Origin: Streptomyces fructofermentans
Lineage (GTDB): Bacteria; Actinomycetota; Actinomycetes; Streptomycetales; Streptomycetaceae
DNA: 64,000 nucleotides
Assembly (NCBI RefSeq): GCF_014651055.1
Contig: NZ_BMWD01000019.1
Location: 40,087 to 104,086 of the forward strand
Direction: 5' to 3'
Under the pieces are notes generated by a model. That model searched no databases. It was given only the letters and a program-made list of their open reading frames with translations, and was not told the origin of the DNA. Shown piece by piece: positions 32,534 through 40,903 of the stretch. Each line of letters starts with the position of its first letter. Position 1 is the first letter of the stretch. The position numbers and the translations under genes were made by a program.

Positions 32534-33283
32534 TCACGCTCCCTGGGCTCGGACAGCGGCGCCTTCGGCCGGGACGAAGCTGTAGCAGGGCAGCGGACCG
32601 GAGAGACGCAGCTCCATCCGGTCCCGGCTCGTCCGGGCGATACGCTCCGCGACACCGCGGAAGTCCTCGGAGGCCCCGCGGTCGACCAGGAACGACGCGT
32701 TGAGCACGCATCCCCGTACCTCGGGACCGAAGGTCACGGCACGTGCCTGCGGTGTGAGCTCGCTCAGAGCCCTCTGACCGGCCTCGGCGGCCCGTCTCCG
32801 CAAGCCCGCCGCTACGGCCTCACCCAGTCGGATACTTGCCTCATAGCCGGGGTGGCGACGCAGTTCGTCGCGCAGGCGGCGGACCTTCTTGTCCTCCGCG
32901 ACGAGAGCAGCCAGCGCGTCCTGCGCCGGCAGTGCCTTGATGTTGAACTCGACGCCGCCGGAGAGGTGCTCCAGGGCGCCCACGTACTCCGCCTCGCGCG
33001 TCGCGAGCTGGCCGTGCACCGCCGTCTCGTCGCCGGCCACCATCCCGAACCGCATCGGCAGCACCGCGCCCTGTTCCGAAAGGAGCAGCAGCAGTTCCTG
33101 GTGCGCCAGGAGATCCCGCCGCCTGGCCCGGAGATCGGACGGCGCGTCACTGACGACAGCGGCGATCCGTCCGCGCCGGAGCGCCCGCAGGGATCGCTCC
33201 GGGCTGCCCACGCCTCGCGCCCCCGGCGGCAACCGTCTCCCCGCGCGGATGATCGCGTAGACGTACACGCCGTCGGCTGTCAC
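32534..33283 (-). CDS. gvpF: GvpL/GvpF-family protein GvpF
   Basis: A 249-aa GvpF: N-terminal domain beginning GVYVYAIIRAGRRLPPG, helical middle with LLAHQELLLLLSEQGAVLPM, and C-terminal MELRLSGPLPCYSFVP. It assists shell assembly, possibly as a chaperone for GvpA. GTG 33283 lies 3 nt after the gvpA stop. Similar in layout to GvpL in the same operon; the two are the F and L paralogues. Confidence 0.93.
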   Translation of the reverse strand: MTADGVYVYAIIRAGRRLPPGARGVGSPERSLRALRRGRIAAVVSDAPSDLRARRRDLLAHQELLLLLSEQGAVLPMRFGMVAGDETAVHGQLATREAEYVGALEHLSGGVEFNIKALPAQDALAALVAEDKKVRRLRDELRRHPGYEASIRLGEAVAAGLRRRAAEAGQRALSELTPQARAVTFGPEVRGCVLNASFLVDRGASEDFRGVAERIARTSRDRMELRLSGPLPCYSFVPAEGAAVRAQGA

Positions 33284-33286
33284 GGC

Positions 33287-33754
33287 TCACGCCTCCACGG
33301 GTCGTCGTCGGTTCGATCCACTCCGCGTCGGGGCACGCCGCTTCCTGGGCCGCTCCTGCTGCTCTTCTTCGTCGTCATCGACGTCGTCGGCGTCGTCGTC
33401 ACCGCCTCCGACCACCTTGCGCACGGTGTCACCCACGCTCTCGGCGGCCTTGCGGACCTTGCGCTTGCCGATGGACTTGGCGGCACCCCCGCCGAGCAGC
33501 TCGGGAATGGTGGTGCTGCCGGAGTCACGCTCCAGGTCAAGCCGGTTGCAGGCTTCGGCGAATCGCAGGTAGGTGTCCACACTCGCCACCACGATTCGCG
33601 CGTCTATCTTGAGAATCTCGATGCCGACCAGGGACACCCGGACGAACACATCGATCACCATGCCCCGGTCAAGGATGAGCTCGAGTACGTCGTACAACGT
33701 GCCGGCGCGCGGGGGGCACGCCACAACCTCGTCGGAGTAGGTGGTCGCAGGCAT
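33287..33754 (-). CDS. gvpA: Major gas vesicle shell protein GvpA with long tail
   Basis: A 155-aa GvpA. Residues of about 18-72 are the conserved shell unit (TLYDVLELILDRGMVIDVFV, VSLVGIEILKIDARIVVASV, DTYLRFAEACNRLDLE). A normal GvpA ends soon after this. Here about 80 extra residues follow: a basic helix, an acidic run (residues 119-131) and an Arg-rich end (134-151). Such a tail would sit on the vesicle surface or prevent close packing. ATG 33754. It follows gvpO by 40 nt. Confidence 0.92.
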   Translation of the reverse strand: MPATTYSDEVVACPPRAGTLYDVLELILDRGMVIDVFVRVSLVGIEILKIDARIVVASVDTYLRFAEACNRLDLERDSGSTTIPELLGGGAAKSIGKRKVRKAAESVGDTVRKVVGGGDDDADDVDDDEEEQQERPRKRRAPTRSGSNRRRPVEA

Positions 33755-33794
33755 GAGGGGTCCTTCCGGTTGTGGGGCACTCCTGGGTCAGTGG

Positions 33795-34115
33795 TCACTC
33801 GTCCGCGGACCCCCGCCGATAGCGACGGACCCTGCGGTACTCCATGAGCTCGCCGTCCTGGTCGAGCCGCACCTCGTACGAGGCGAGAAGACTCGTCGTG
33901 TCCGGGATCCGGGGAAGCTCCAGGACGTCCACCACGACGCACCAACCGTCGTCCTCACGCCCCACCGCCGACACACCCTCCGTGGGGTGACCGATAAGAC
34001 CTTCCAAGCTGCGGCGGGCAGCCCGTGCGGCTTGCTCCGCCCCACGCACGGCCGACGAGCGGCGAGCGGTGGTGGTCGAGGACTTCCTGGCGCGCGGCCG
34101 ACGCTCTTCTGCCAT
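33795..34115 (-). CDS. gvpO: Gas vesicle protein GvpO
   Basis: A 106-aa protein with a basic N-terminus (RRPRARKSSTTTARR) and the GvpO core (GWCVVVDVLELPRIPDTTSL, SYEVRLDQDGELMEYRRVRR). GvpO acts in regulation or assembly; in haloarchaea it is needed for vesicle formation. It is the first gene of the operon. No Shine-Dalgarno precedes ATG 34115. TAGCTA lies 13 nt upstream, so the leader may be very short. Confidence 0.9.
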   Translation of the reverse strand: MAEERRPRARKSSTTTARRSSAVRGAEQAARAARRSLEGLIGHPTEGVSAVGREDDGWCVVVDVLELPRIPDTTSLLASYEVRLDQDGELMEYRRVRRYRRGSADE

Positions 34116-34423
34116 GAAGTCAAGTCTGGTAGCTATCCGGCGAGGCGCATCTTGGGCGGGGCAGTCGAGTGCCGCGTTCCCGCGGTATCGAGGCCGTCCA
34201 CCGCGGATCAGCAGCGGCTCGGCACACGACCCGGCGCGGGCGGCAGGCCGGTAGCCGATCAGTTACTCTCCGCGCGGCCGCTCTGCGGAGCCGCGCGCTG
34301 TCCGAGCCTGCGCAACCACGCCGCTGCGCGAAAGAAGGTGCGTGAATGCGGCCTTGGATCGGCACAACCCTTCCGCACGGTGCGTGCACCAGGACGCGCC
34401 CACGTTCGTCGCGTCCGTCGGCG
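34116..34423. other. Region upstream of the gas vesicle operon
   Basis: A 308-bp stretch holding the gvp promoter. A small hairpin (34271-34278 with 34290-34297, 8 bp) could terminate the minus-strand gene at 34424. No credible gene or clear operator seen. Confidence 0.45.
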
Positions 34424-34960
34424 TCAGGAAACGGTGCTGCCGACGAGGTCCGCCAGCGCCTCGGCCGACTCGGGCGTCAGGCGGTAGAAGCCCTGGAGGC
34501 TGATCGAGTGCTGGAGGCGGCCGTCCACCACGTACTTCAGGCCGCGTGTCTTCCCCCGGCGGTTGCGCCAGGTCAGCTCGGCCAGGAGGTCTCCGGGTAC
34601 CGGAACGTCGAAGCGCACGGGCGGCGCGTCCACGTGGACCGGCGCGGCGCCGCAGCCGCCGGCACCGAGCATGGACCAGTCGTCGTGCCCGGGAAAGGCG
34701 GGGTCCTGCCACGTCGCGGGGGCGGCGCCGCAGCAGTCGCGCCGTTCCGTGTCCAGCACGCGCATCCGGCTCACCACGTGCACGATGCACTTGTTGACGT
34801 GCAGTGCGTACACCTCGTCGCCGGCCCGGGCACCCGACCAGGCGGGCAGGGAGGAGTGCACACCGCTGAAGGCCACCGGGGGCCGCTCGCCCACGCGCGC
34901 GGCCTTGCGCAGGTATCGGCAGGTGTCATGGGCCCAGAGGACGGTGAAGGCGTCAGGCAT
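34424..34960 (-). CDS. Hypothetical protein (178 aa)
   Basis: A 178-aa soluble protein, not recognised. It starts MPDAFTVLWAHDTCRYLRKA, has a strand-rich centre (EVYALHVNKCIVHVVSRMRV), a Gly/Cys-rich stretch (GAGGCGAAPVHVDAPP), and a basic strand (LTWRNRRGKTRGLKYVVDGR). Six cysteines and two histidine-containing strands leave room for metal binding, but no named motif is present. It lies directly downstream of the second atypical tRNA-like gene, as copy A also lies ahead of a hypothetical gene. Confidence 0.65.
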   Translation of the reverse strand: MPDAFTVLWAHDTCRYLRKAARVGERPPVAFSGVHSSLPAWSGARAGDEVYALHVNKCIVHVVSRMRVLDTERRDCCGAAPATWQDPAFPGHDDWSMLGAGGCGAAPVHVDAPPVRFDVPVPGDLLAELTWRNRRGKTRGLKYVVDGRLQHSISLQGFYRLTPESAEALADLVGSTVS

Positions 34961-35098
34961 GGGCGGATCCTATGAACGACCACTGACAATCGGCCGGCTG
35001 CGGCAACGGCTGCACGGCATGGTGCGAGCGACGGCCCCTGTTGCGTCCTCGACACCCCACGGCGTCGGGTCTTTCCGTCTCCCGGGACAGGTACGCGA

Positions 35099-35131
35099 AA
35101 GACCCCGCATCGGAACCCGATGCGGGGTCTT
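35099..35131 (-). terminator. Perfect 15-bp terminator of tRNA-like copy B
   Basis: Bases 35099-35113 pair exactly with 35117-35131. On the minus strand the stem begins 9 nt after the discriminator base and ends in TTT. The stem sequence is unrelated to that of copy A, so the two terminators did not arise from one recent duplication of the flanks. Confidence 0.8.
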
Positions 35132-35139
35132 CGTCGTGG

Positions 35140-35209
35140 AGCGCCGGGCAGGCCTTGCACCTGCATCTCCCCGCAGGAAGCGGGACGTCTTTCCTTGGAC
35201 CACCAACGC
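35140..35209 (-). tRNA. Atypical tRNA-Gly(UCC)-like gene, copy B
   Basis: It differs from copy A at one position in 70 nt: base 27 of the anticodon stem is U instead of C, which leaves a U-G pair with base 43, so the fold is kept. All other features are shared, including anticodon UCC, U37, G55 and the glycine identity elements. Here the discriminator U is followed by CCA (35137-35139), so the 3' end may be encoded. The flanks differ from copy A except for CGGTATGCT upstream. Conservation limited to the RNA body and promoter supports selection on the RNA. Confidence 0.62.
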
Positions 35210-35631
35210 ACGTCCACCCGCCGTCACTTACCGGCGAGCAGCTCTGGATCAAGCATACCGCACGAGCCTCCCGCACCCGCACGGACAGCCCCCGCGTGTC
35301 GGAACCGGGGGCACGAACGCCCGCTCCCCGGACACCCGCTCCCCCGGGCCGCGGCGAAGCGTCCGAAGTCGGCCCGACCGTGCGGACGGACCGTCAGCGG
35401 GTTGCTCTCGTCCGCCGGGTGTGGCGCGCTTGCGGAGTCGGGGACGTTCAGGCACGGTGCATCCGCCGGGGAGGGCGACCCGCACCACTGCGCCTCGACC
35501 GGACCTGCGATCCTCACGGCGCAGGGCACCCGGCAGTTCGGATTCCGACCAGTCCCTGCGGACGTAGCGATGAGTTTCGTCGGACCGGGGAGTCACAGCA
35601 CCGACATCGGCAACAGCAGGAGGAAGAACAC
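35210..35631. other. Divergent intergenic region, copy B to reductase
   Basis: It contains the promoter of the tRNA-like gene on the left and the promoter of the RibD_C reductase on the right. No protein gene is supported in these 422 bp. Confidence 0.5.
35252..35257 (-). promoter_or_regulatory. -10 box of tRNA-like copy B
   Basis: TATGCT within CGGTATGCT, the same as at copy A and at a similar distance from the RNA (43 versus 38 nt). No good -35 match is seen 17-18 nt upstream. Confidence 0.4.
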
Positions 35632-36276
35632 GTGGCCCAGCTACTGCGAGTCCAGAACTTCGGCATCTCGAGCGACGGATTCGGCGCGGGTGCGGACCAG
35701 AGCATGGAGAGGCCGTTCGGGCACGCCGACCCCGGGAACCTGCTCTCCTGGGCCTTCGCCACGGCGAGTTGGAACTATCGCTCGGACGCCGGCGGAAGCC
35801 GCGGCCTGGACGACTACTTCACGCGGGACTACGCGCGCAACATCGGCGCCGAGATCATGGGGCGGAACAAGTTCGGTCCCCAGCGCGGACCCTGGCAGGA
35901 CCACGAGTGGCAGGGCTGGTGGGGTGACGAACCCCCGTTCCACACGCCGGTGTTCGTCATGACCCACCACACCCGTCCCTCGTTCACGCTCTCCGACACC
36001 ACGTTCCACTTCGTCGACGCGGACCCGGCCACGGTCCTCGAACAGGCGCGGGACGCTGCGCAGGGCAAGGACGTCCGGCTCGGCGGCGGGGCCGCCACGA
36101 TCAGGGAGTTCCTCGACGCCGACCTCGTCGACACCCTGCACATCACGGTGGCACCGGTGAAGCTCGGGTCGGGTACCCGACTCTGGCACTCCCCCGACGA
36201 GTTGCTCGACCGGTTCCACCTCGATGTCGTGCCCAGTCCGAGCGGGGTGACCCACCACCTGTTCTGGCGAAAATAG
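35632..36276 (+). CDS. Dihydrofolate-reductase-family (RibD_C) protein
   Basis: A 214-aa protein of the RibD C-terminal/dihydrofolate reductase fold. It opens with QNFGISSDGFGAGADQSMER, has the cofactor-binding IGAEIMGRNKFGPQRGPW, the strand FVMTHHTRP, and the Gly-rich VRLGGGAATIREFL that binds NADPH phosphate. Stand-alone proteins of this kind are usually uncharacterised reductases, not DHFR itself. GTG 35632 is preceded by AGGAGG at 8 nt. A 10-bp hairpin follows. Confidence 0.88.
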   Translation: MAQLLRVQNFGISSDGFGAGADQSMERPFGHADPGNLLSWAFATASWNYRSDAGGSRGLDDYFTRDYARNIGAEIMGRNKFGPQRGPWQDHEWQGWWGDEPPFHTPVFVMTHHTRPSFTLSDTTFHFVDADPATVLEQARDAAQGKDVRLGGGAATIREFLDADLVDTLHITVAPVKLGSGTRLWHSPDELLDRFHLDVVPSPSGVTHHLFWRK

Positions 36277-36296
36277 CGAACGGGGTCATTCGCGGA

Positions 36297-36327
36297 CACC
36301 GGCACGGCCAGGGCGGGCGTGCCGGTG
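36297..36327. terminator. 10-bp hairpin after the reductase gene
   Basis: CACCGGCACG (36297-36306) pairs exactly with 36318-36327 across 11 nt, 20 nt after the stop. Confidence 0.65.
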
Positions 36328-36373
36328 GATGACCTGTGGTTGTGGCCGAACCGAAAGCACTGGAGTCCACGAA

Positions 36374-37114
36374 ATGTCCGAGCAGTCTTCCGATCCGTCG
36401 CCGAACGACGCACTGCGGGCGTACGAGACGCACTATCCCGACGTGGTGCGAGCGGGGTCGCTGCAGAACGCTCTGCAGGCAGCCGCAGACCGCGCCGGCC
36501 ACGGACTGACCATCGCCCTCACCTCCTCGCCGGGGTGGCGTCATGTCGCGGCCACGGTGGCAGACCGGGACCGCTCGGCGAATGCCTTCATGTCCCAGCA
36601 CGACCGCACCTTCCTTGTGGACTGCTGGGCCGGCGGGATCCACATGGCCACCGGCAGCACCGCCGATCTGTCCGAGGTCGCCGGAGCCATGAAGTCGTGG
36701 CTGTCGGAGTCCGGGCTACGGGAACTCGTCACCCGGTGGAATTTTCTGCGGACCTGGGAGTTGGCCCTCGCCCACGAACGCGGCGATGCCATACCTGTGC
36801 GGTGGCGCCGGCTCCGCGAGGCAGCCACACGCATGAACGACACGCCCTTCCAACAAATGGTCGAGGCGGCCTTCGAGCAGCCGCGCCTTCGCGTGCTGTC
36901 GCCGGGCCGCAGCATGTACTGCCTCACGTTCAGCCGCCGAGCCGCACCACCCATTTGCGACGACCTGCCCAGAGTCATGCCGGTGAAGCACGGCGGATAC
37001 CGGGTGTGGTTCCCCGACGGCACGCTCGAAACCGTCGATGACGCCCGGCAGGCCATCGCACTGATTGTGGACGGGCTCCCCGACGACGCGGTCCCGTGGA
37101 CGCCGGCCACATGA
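36374..37114 (+). CDS. DUF6193-like protein
   Basis: A 246-aa soluble protein with an arrangement seen in the streptomycete DUF6193 family: GWRHVAATVADRDRSANAFM, DRTFLVDCWAGGIHMATG, ELVTRWNFLRTWELALAHER, then a short C-terminal strand domain. The family is of unknown function; some members are labelled natural-product proteins, without proof. ATG 36374 has GGAG upstream. The next gene lies 137 nt downstream on the same strand. Confidence 0.7.
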   Translation: MSEQSSDPSPNDALRAYETHYPDVVRAGSLQNALQAAADRAGHGLTIALTSSPGWRHVAATVADRDRSANAFMSQHDRTFLVDCWAGGIHMATGSTADLSEVAGAMKSWLSESGLRELVTRWNFLRTWELALAHERGDAIPVRWRRLREAATRMNDTPFQQMVEAAFEQPRLRVLSPGRSMYCLTFSRRAAPPICDDLPRVMPVKHGGYRVWFPDGTLETVDDARQAIALIVDGLPDDAVPWTPAT

Positions 37115-37251
37115 CAAGGCCAGGGGGCGCCCGCCACTCGGGCCCGGTGGTGAAGGGCCGCCGACCTCCGCCGGGCAACGCGCACATGGTCCTCGAACGC
37201 GTCGAGGCTCCCGTAGCCGCCGCTGTCAGTGGCCGGTGACATTCTGACGGG

Positions 37252-37887
37252 GTGCTGATCAAGGGATACGACTACGGCCCATTGCTCGCAGGCGAGCCGC
37301 TGATGCCTCGCCCGGGTTTCTGGTCCAACTACCTGATGCCGATGTGCGGCGACGGAACCGGCGCCGAACCTCCGACTCCGGAGTGGTTCGGCGACGACGG
37401 AGCCGACAGCGACGCCATGTCCGAGGTGCTCTTCGACCCCGCACACTGGCCGGTGTTCCGGGTACTCGCGGAAGACGGTTCCGGGGTCGTGGTCGTCCAC
37501 CGCAATCTGCCCGGCGAATACGGCATCGACTACCTCCTCACCCATCCGGGCCGCAGTTGCGCTCAGCAGACCGCCAGTTGGGAGGGGAGCCTTTCGGGGT
37601 CCGGGCTGACATGGCTCGAACTGATCCGTATCGCCGACAGTCCCGCGGACGAAGGCGTCGAGGATCCCGCCGCGCGCCTCCTTCTCGTCCTTCCCCTTCT
37701 CGACGACCTGGACGTGCCGGAGTCGGCCCCGGCAAGGCTCGGCGCAGCCCTGGTGGAGACCGGGGCCCCGCAACACTCCGCCCGGAACACGGCCGAGCGG
37801 CTGCTCGCCCACCTGACGGCGAAATCGCTCCACGACCCGACGTGGGCTTCGCCGCTCAGCGGCAGCCAGGGACCGCCCCGTGGGTGA
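37252..37887 (+). CDS. Hypothetical protein (211 aa)
   Basis: A 211-aa soluble acidic protein starting at GTG 37252 (LIKGYDYGPLLAGEPLMPRP). It contains WPVFRVLAEDGSGVVVVHRN followed by LPGEYGIDYLLTHPG, a strand-rich core, and a helical C-terminus (ARLLLVLPLLDDLDVPESAP). I do not recognise it. It may be co-transcribed with the DUF6193-like gene before it. No signal peptide or metal motif. Confidence 0.65.
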   Translation: MLIKGYDYGPLLAGEPLMPRPGFWSNYLMPMCGDGTGAEPPTPEWFGDDGADSDAMSEVLFDPAHWPVFRVLAEDGSGVVVVHRNLPGEYGIDYLLTHPGRSCAQQTASWEGSLSGSGLTWLELIRIADSPADEGVEDPAARLLLVLPLLDDLDVPESAPARLGAALVETGAPQHSARNTAERLLAHLTAKSLHDPTWASPLSGSQGPPRG

Positions 37888-38114
37888 CTCCCTGGTCGGT
37901 GTGTCAGCGGAGTCCAGCGGGCCGCACTCTCGACAGGGCCCCCGTCCGGTCCCCCGCCTGAGGTCAGAGGTGGTGCCCCGCCTGGATCGGCGCGCCCCAT
38001 CCAGGAGGTGCGGCGCACAAGTCCGTTCAGGTGACACGTACAGCGCGCTTACGTCGGGGGGCTCGCGGGGTTCGGGTGAACTGAAGGGACACCACTTGCA
38101 GCCAGGAGGCAGGC

Positions 38115-38393
38115 ATGGCGTACACGTCCGACGACGACCTCGCATTTCGCAACGCGGTCAAGGACGCCTTTCTCAAATACCCGGAAGCGCAGCGCAAGTA
38201 CGCGTTGTCGAGCCTTGACCTCGAAGAGCGGATGGGGATCGATTTCGACCAGCAGGTCGGGGTTTCCAAGATCGTCGGCAATAAGATCATCACCGAATTC
38301 CTGGATCGGAAGGCGGTGATCAGGTCGCAGCTCTGCCTCAAGTGGAACTTCGACTACAGCAAGTGCCTCCAGTGGGAAGAAGCACCGGAATAG
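38115..38393 (+). CDS. Hypothetical small protein (92 aa)
   Basis: A 92-aa, slightly basic soluble protein with an excellent ribosome site (AGGAGG) before ATG 38115. The translation (DDDLAFRNAVKDAFLKYPEA; EERMGIDFDQQVGVSKIVGN) is helical and uses AT-ending codons (AAA, AAT, ATA) far more than its neighbours, so it may have been acquired by transfer. No family recognised. Confidence 0.7.
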   Translation: MAYTSDDDLAFRNAVKDAFLKYPEAQRKYALSSLDLEERMGIDFDQQVGVSKIVGNKIITEFLDRKAVIRSQLCLKWNFDYSKCLQWEEAPE

Positions 38394-38788
38394 CACGCAG
38401 CCGCACCCTCCGTGCGCGCCGTCGGCGGGCCGGGGGCACGGGGCCGGAGACGACCGCAGTGGGCGCGGACAGGGCCGCCGCGCGGGCACGACGCATACGC
38501 TCCTTGTGTTCCACGGGGTCGTGGGCCCGGGTCCCGCGCGGCCACCGTCCGGACCCGGCCCGGTTCGGCCCGGTTCGGCATCTCGCCCGACGGGGCAGAC
38601 GCCATGGCCACCGTGCGCGCCCCGGCCGGACAGCCGGATCTCCGACCACCGGCGGCGAACGCGCCAGGTGAGGAGCCAGCGGGTTCCGATGCCGCCGGGG
38701 CAGCGGCACAGGGCCCTGCCCGTAGGGGACTTGGCCGCGATCCCACCGGGATTTCGGGCCGGTGCTCCGCGCGGATAGCGTTGCCGTC
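38394..38788. other. 395-bp intergenic region
   Basis: No gene supported. CGGCCCGGTT is repeated twice in tandem near 38556-38578. The right end carries the candidate leaderless promoter of the kinase gene (TAGCGT, 38776-38781). Confidence 0.45.
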
Positions 38789-39706
38789 ATGACAGGCACC
38801 GCGGCGGACATCACAGAGGACCTCGTCCGGGAGCTGCTGCGCGAGCAGCACGCCGACCTGGCGCACCTCCCCGTGCGGCTCGGCGCGCGTGGCTGGGACA
38901 ACCAGGTGTGGCGGCTCGGCGACGACCTCGCCGTCCGGTTGCCGTGGGCGACGGAGTCCGCGGACGCGCTGCTGCTCAAGGAACACGCCTGGCTGCCCCT
39001 CATTGCCCCGCGCCTCCCGCTGCCGGTGCCCGTCCCTCAGCGCCTCGGCGGGCCTTCCACTCGGTTCCCGCGACCCTGGCTGGTCACGACCTGGGTGTCG
39101 GGCGAGCCGGCCGACCGCGCCCCCGCGACACGCGTGAACGAGTCGGCCGACGCCTTGGCCGCCTTCCTGACGGCCCTGCACCACCCGGCCCCGACCGGCG
39201 CGCCCACCGGCCGGGGCCGGGGCGGACCACTGCGCGACCAGACCGAGAACTTCACCCGAGGCCTCACCTCGGCAGTCGAACTGGGCCTGATCGACAACCC
39301 CGACGCCGTCCGCGCGGTCTGGGCGGACGCCGTCGCCGCGCCGGACTGGGCCGGCCCGCAGCTCTGGCTCCACGGCGACCTGCACCCGGCCAACATCCTG
39401 ACCGCCGACGGCACCTTCTCCGGCGTCATCGACTTCGGAGACCTCTTCGCCGGCGACCCGGCCTGCGATCTCGCGGCGGCGTGGATCCTGCTGCCCGACG
39501 GCGCCGCGGACCGGTTCCACGAGTCCTACCGGCCGGTCCCCGACAAGGCGACCCTGCGCCGCGCCCGCGGCTGGGCGGTACTGAAGGCCCTCGCCGGCAT
39601 GCACATCGGACACTCCGGCGTCCACGGCCTGCCCGGAGGCAAGTCCACCTGGGGCCCGCCCGGCCACGCCTCGATGCGACGCCTCACCGCATCGCTCCAC
39701 CCGTGA
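38789..39706 (+). CDS. Aminoglycoside phosphotransferase-family kinase
   Basis: A 305-aa kinase of the APH/choline-kinase fold. The catalytic loop is LWLHGDLHPANILT, with the Asp as base and the Asn as magnesium ligand, and VIDFGDLFAGDPACDL carries the DFG-like magnesium aspartate. The N-lobe has LGARGWDNQVWRLGDDLAVR. It phosphorylates a hydroxyl on a small molecule, such as an antibiotic, a sugar or choline; which one is unknown. ATG 38789 is chosen because TAGCGT ends 7 nt before it, giving a leaderless message; an upstream GTG at 38762 is not favoured. Confidence 0.87.
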   Translation: MTGTAADITEDLVRELLREQHADLAHLPVRLGARGWDNQVWRLGDDLAVRLPWATESADALLLKEHAWLPLIAPRLPLPVPVPQRLGGPSTRFPRPWLVTTWVSGEPADRAPATRVNESADALAAFLTALHHPAPTGAPTGRGRGGPLRDQTENFTRGLTSAVELGLIDNPDAVRAVWADAVAAPDWAGPQLWLHGDLHPANILTADGTFSGVIDFGDLFAGDPACDLAAAWILLPDGAADRFHESYRPVPDKATLRRARGWAVLKALAGMHIGHSGVHGLPGGKSTWGPPGHASMRRLTASLHP

Positions 39707-39755
39707 ACATCGCTCGACCCATGACCGGGCGCCCCGGCGGGAGGCCGGGCGAGGA

Positions 39756-40265
39756 TCACTGCCCGTAGAAGTACCGTGCGGCCTTCTCGTTGAAGTACGA
39801 GGCGTAGACGCGCCCGAGTAGCGGCTTGCCGCGGAACATCCCCACGTACTGACGTGAGCTGTCGACCACGACCGGCCTCGTCATGCAGGCGAACTTGACC
39901 CGCTGCTGCGACTCCGCCCAGTGCACGGCCGCCGGGTCCACCCTGTCACTGACCAGCAGCGGGAAGGCTCCGACGCCGTTCTGCAGGCCGACGGGCAACC
40001 CGCCCTTGGTGTTCTTGGCGTACTGGACCACCTGGTCGGTGAAGGCGGATATGACGGGCACGGTTATCTCGGGGACGGCCGCCGCCACCGTGAACAGGTG
40101 CAGCTTCGTCGCCATCCACCGCAGCCGGAACTCGGCCCGTCGCCCGACGAGTACGGGGGCGCCGCCCCAGTTGTCCCATTGCGTACCGCATCCGTCCGCG
40201 GCCATCCGCTGCTCCACGAATGCCAGGTACGTGCCCGCCGCCGACTGCTCCTGCTGTCCATGCAT
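39756..40265 (-). CDS. Hypothetical protein (169 aa)
   Basis: A 169-aa protein of mixed structure, not recognised. The middle (LRWMATKLHLFTVAAAVPEI then TVPVISAFTDQVVQYAKNTK) and the end (YVGMFRGKPLLGRVYASYFN) look like a conserved streptomycete hypothetical protein. It has no signal peptide. Start ATG 40265. Convergent with the kinase gene. Confidence 0.65.
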   Translation of the reverse strand: MHGQQEQSAAGTYLAFVEQRMAADGCGTQWDNWGGAPVLVGRRAEFRLRWMATKLHLFTVAAAVPEITVPVISAFTDQVVQYAKNTKGGLPVGLQNGVGAFPLLVSDRVDPAAVHWAESQQRVKFACMTRPVVVDSSRQYVGMFRGKPLLGRVYASYFNEKAARYFYGQ

Positions 40266-40420
40266 GGACGGGATCCTAAGCCCCGGGAGCAGTGCGCGGA
40301 TCCCCTCGTGGTGGACTCCGCGCATCGGACGACCGCTCGCGCGGCGGCCGGGTCCGGCGGCAGGTCGCGGCCCCGGGGCGACGGAGGCGGCCTGTCTGGA
40401 CGCATTGCCTCACAGCAACT

Positions 40421-40434
40421 AGAAAGCGCTTCAC
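40421..40434. promoter_or_regulatory. Upstream LacI-type half-conserved operator
   Basis: AGAAAGCGCTTCAC matches 11 of 14 positions of the perfect palindrome 155 bp downstream. Two spaced sites could allow looping by a tetrameric LacI protein. Confidence 0.42.
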
Positions 40435-40538
40435 TTCGAGCGAGCCGTTCGTGACACTGGCAGCGCGAATCTTCGAACCTTCAAAGCACCCAGAAACCCA
40501 AAAAGCCTTGCCGCACACATCACTTGGCGCCCGAACCC

Positions 40539-40589
40539 TTGCCAGTCCGCCGGAGCACCCCTATCGTCTGCCGCCAGAAAGCGCTTTCT
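40539..40589 (+). promoter_or_regulatory. Pectate lyase promoter with palindromic operator
   Basis: TTGCCA (40539-40544), a 17-nt spacer and TATCGT (40562-40567) form a vegetative-type promoter. The perfect 14-bp palindrome AGAAAGCGCTTTCT (40576-40589) starts where transcription would begin. LacI-family regulators in actinobacteria bind such GC-centred palindromes, so this looks like a simple roadblock repressor site. Confidence 0.62.
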
Positions 40590-40903
40590 CTCCAGCTCTG
40601 CCAGTTCGACAGAGCCAACCCGTCGTGGGAGCCGCCGCGGCGTGTGCACGAGCCGCCGGAAAGTCCGGCACGGGACACCTCTTGGTGCCCCGCGCCGCGC
40701 ATCGAAGGGTGCACGCCATGACTCTCTCCCCTCGCACGGTCCGTCCCGCACGCGAGGTGCCCCGCACGGGGTGAAGGACGCCCGGTCCCACCCGGGCCGG
40801 GCCGACGCACGACGGTGCCCCCACACACAGATCACGGCCACGCGCGGATGCCTGCGCCCCGACGCCGAGTACCCGAACACGCACGACACATCAGGAGACG
40901 AGA

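Larger units (their letters stand above)
40266..40903. other. 638-bp region upstream of the pectate lyase gene
   Basis: No protein gene is convincing here. It contains two LacI-type operator sequences and a promoter (listed separately), and then a leader of about 330 nt before ATG 40904. The stretch 40415-40515 is noticeably richer in A and T. Confidence 0.55.

Noticed and set aside
14613..35209. Integrated element with tRNA att sites
   Set aside because: No integrase, excisionase or phage-type genes lie in between, and both copies have complete but different flanks.
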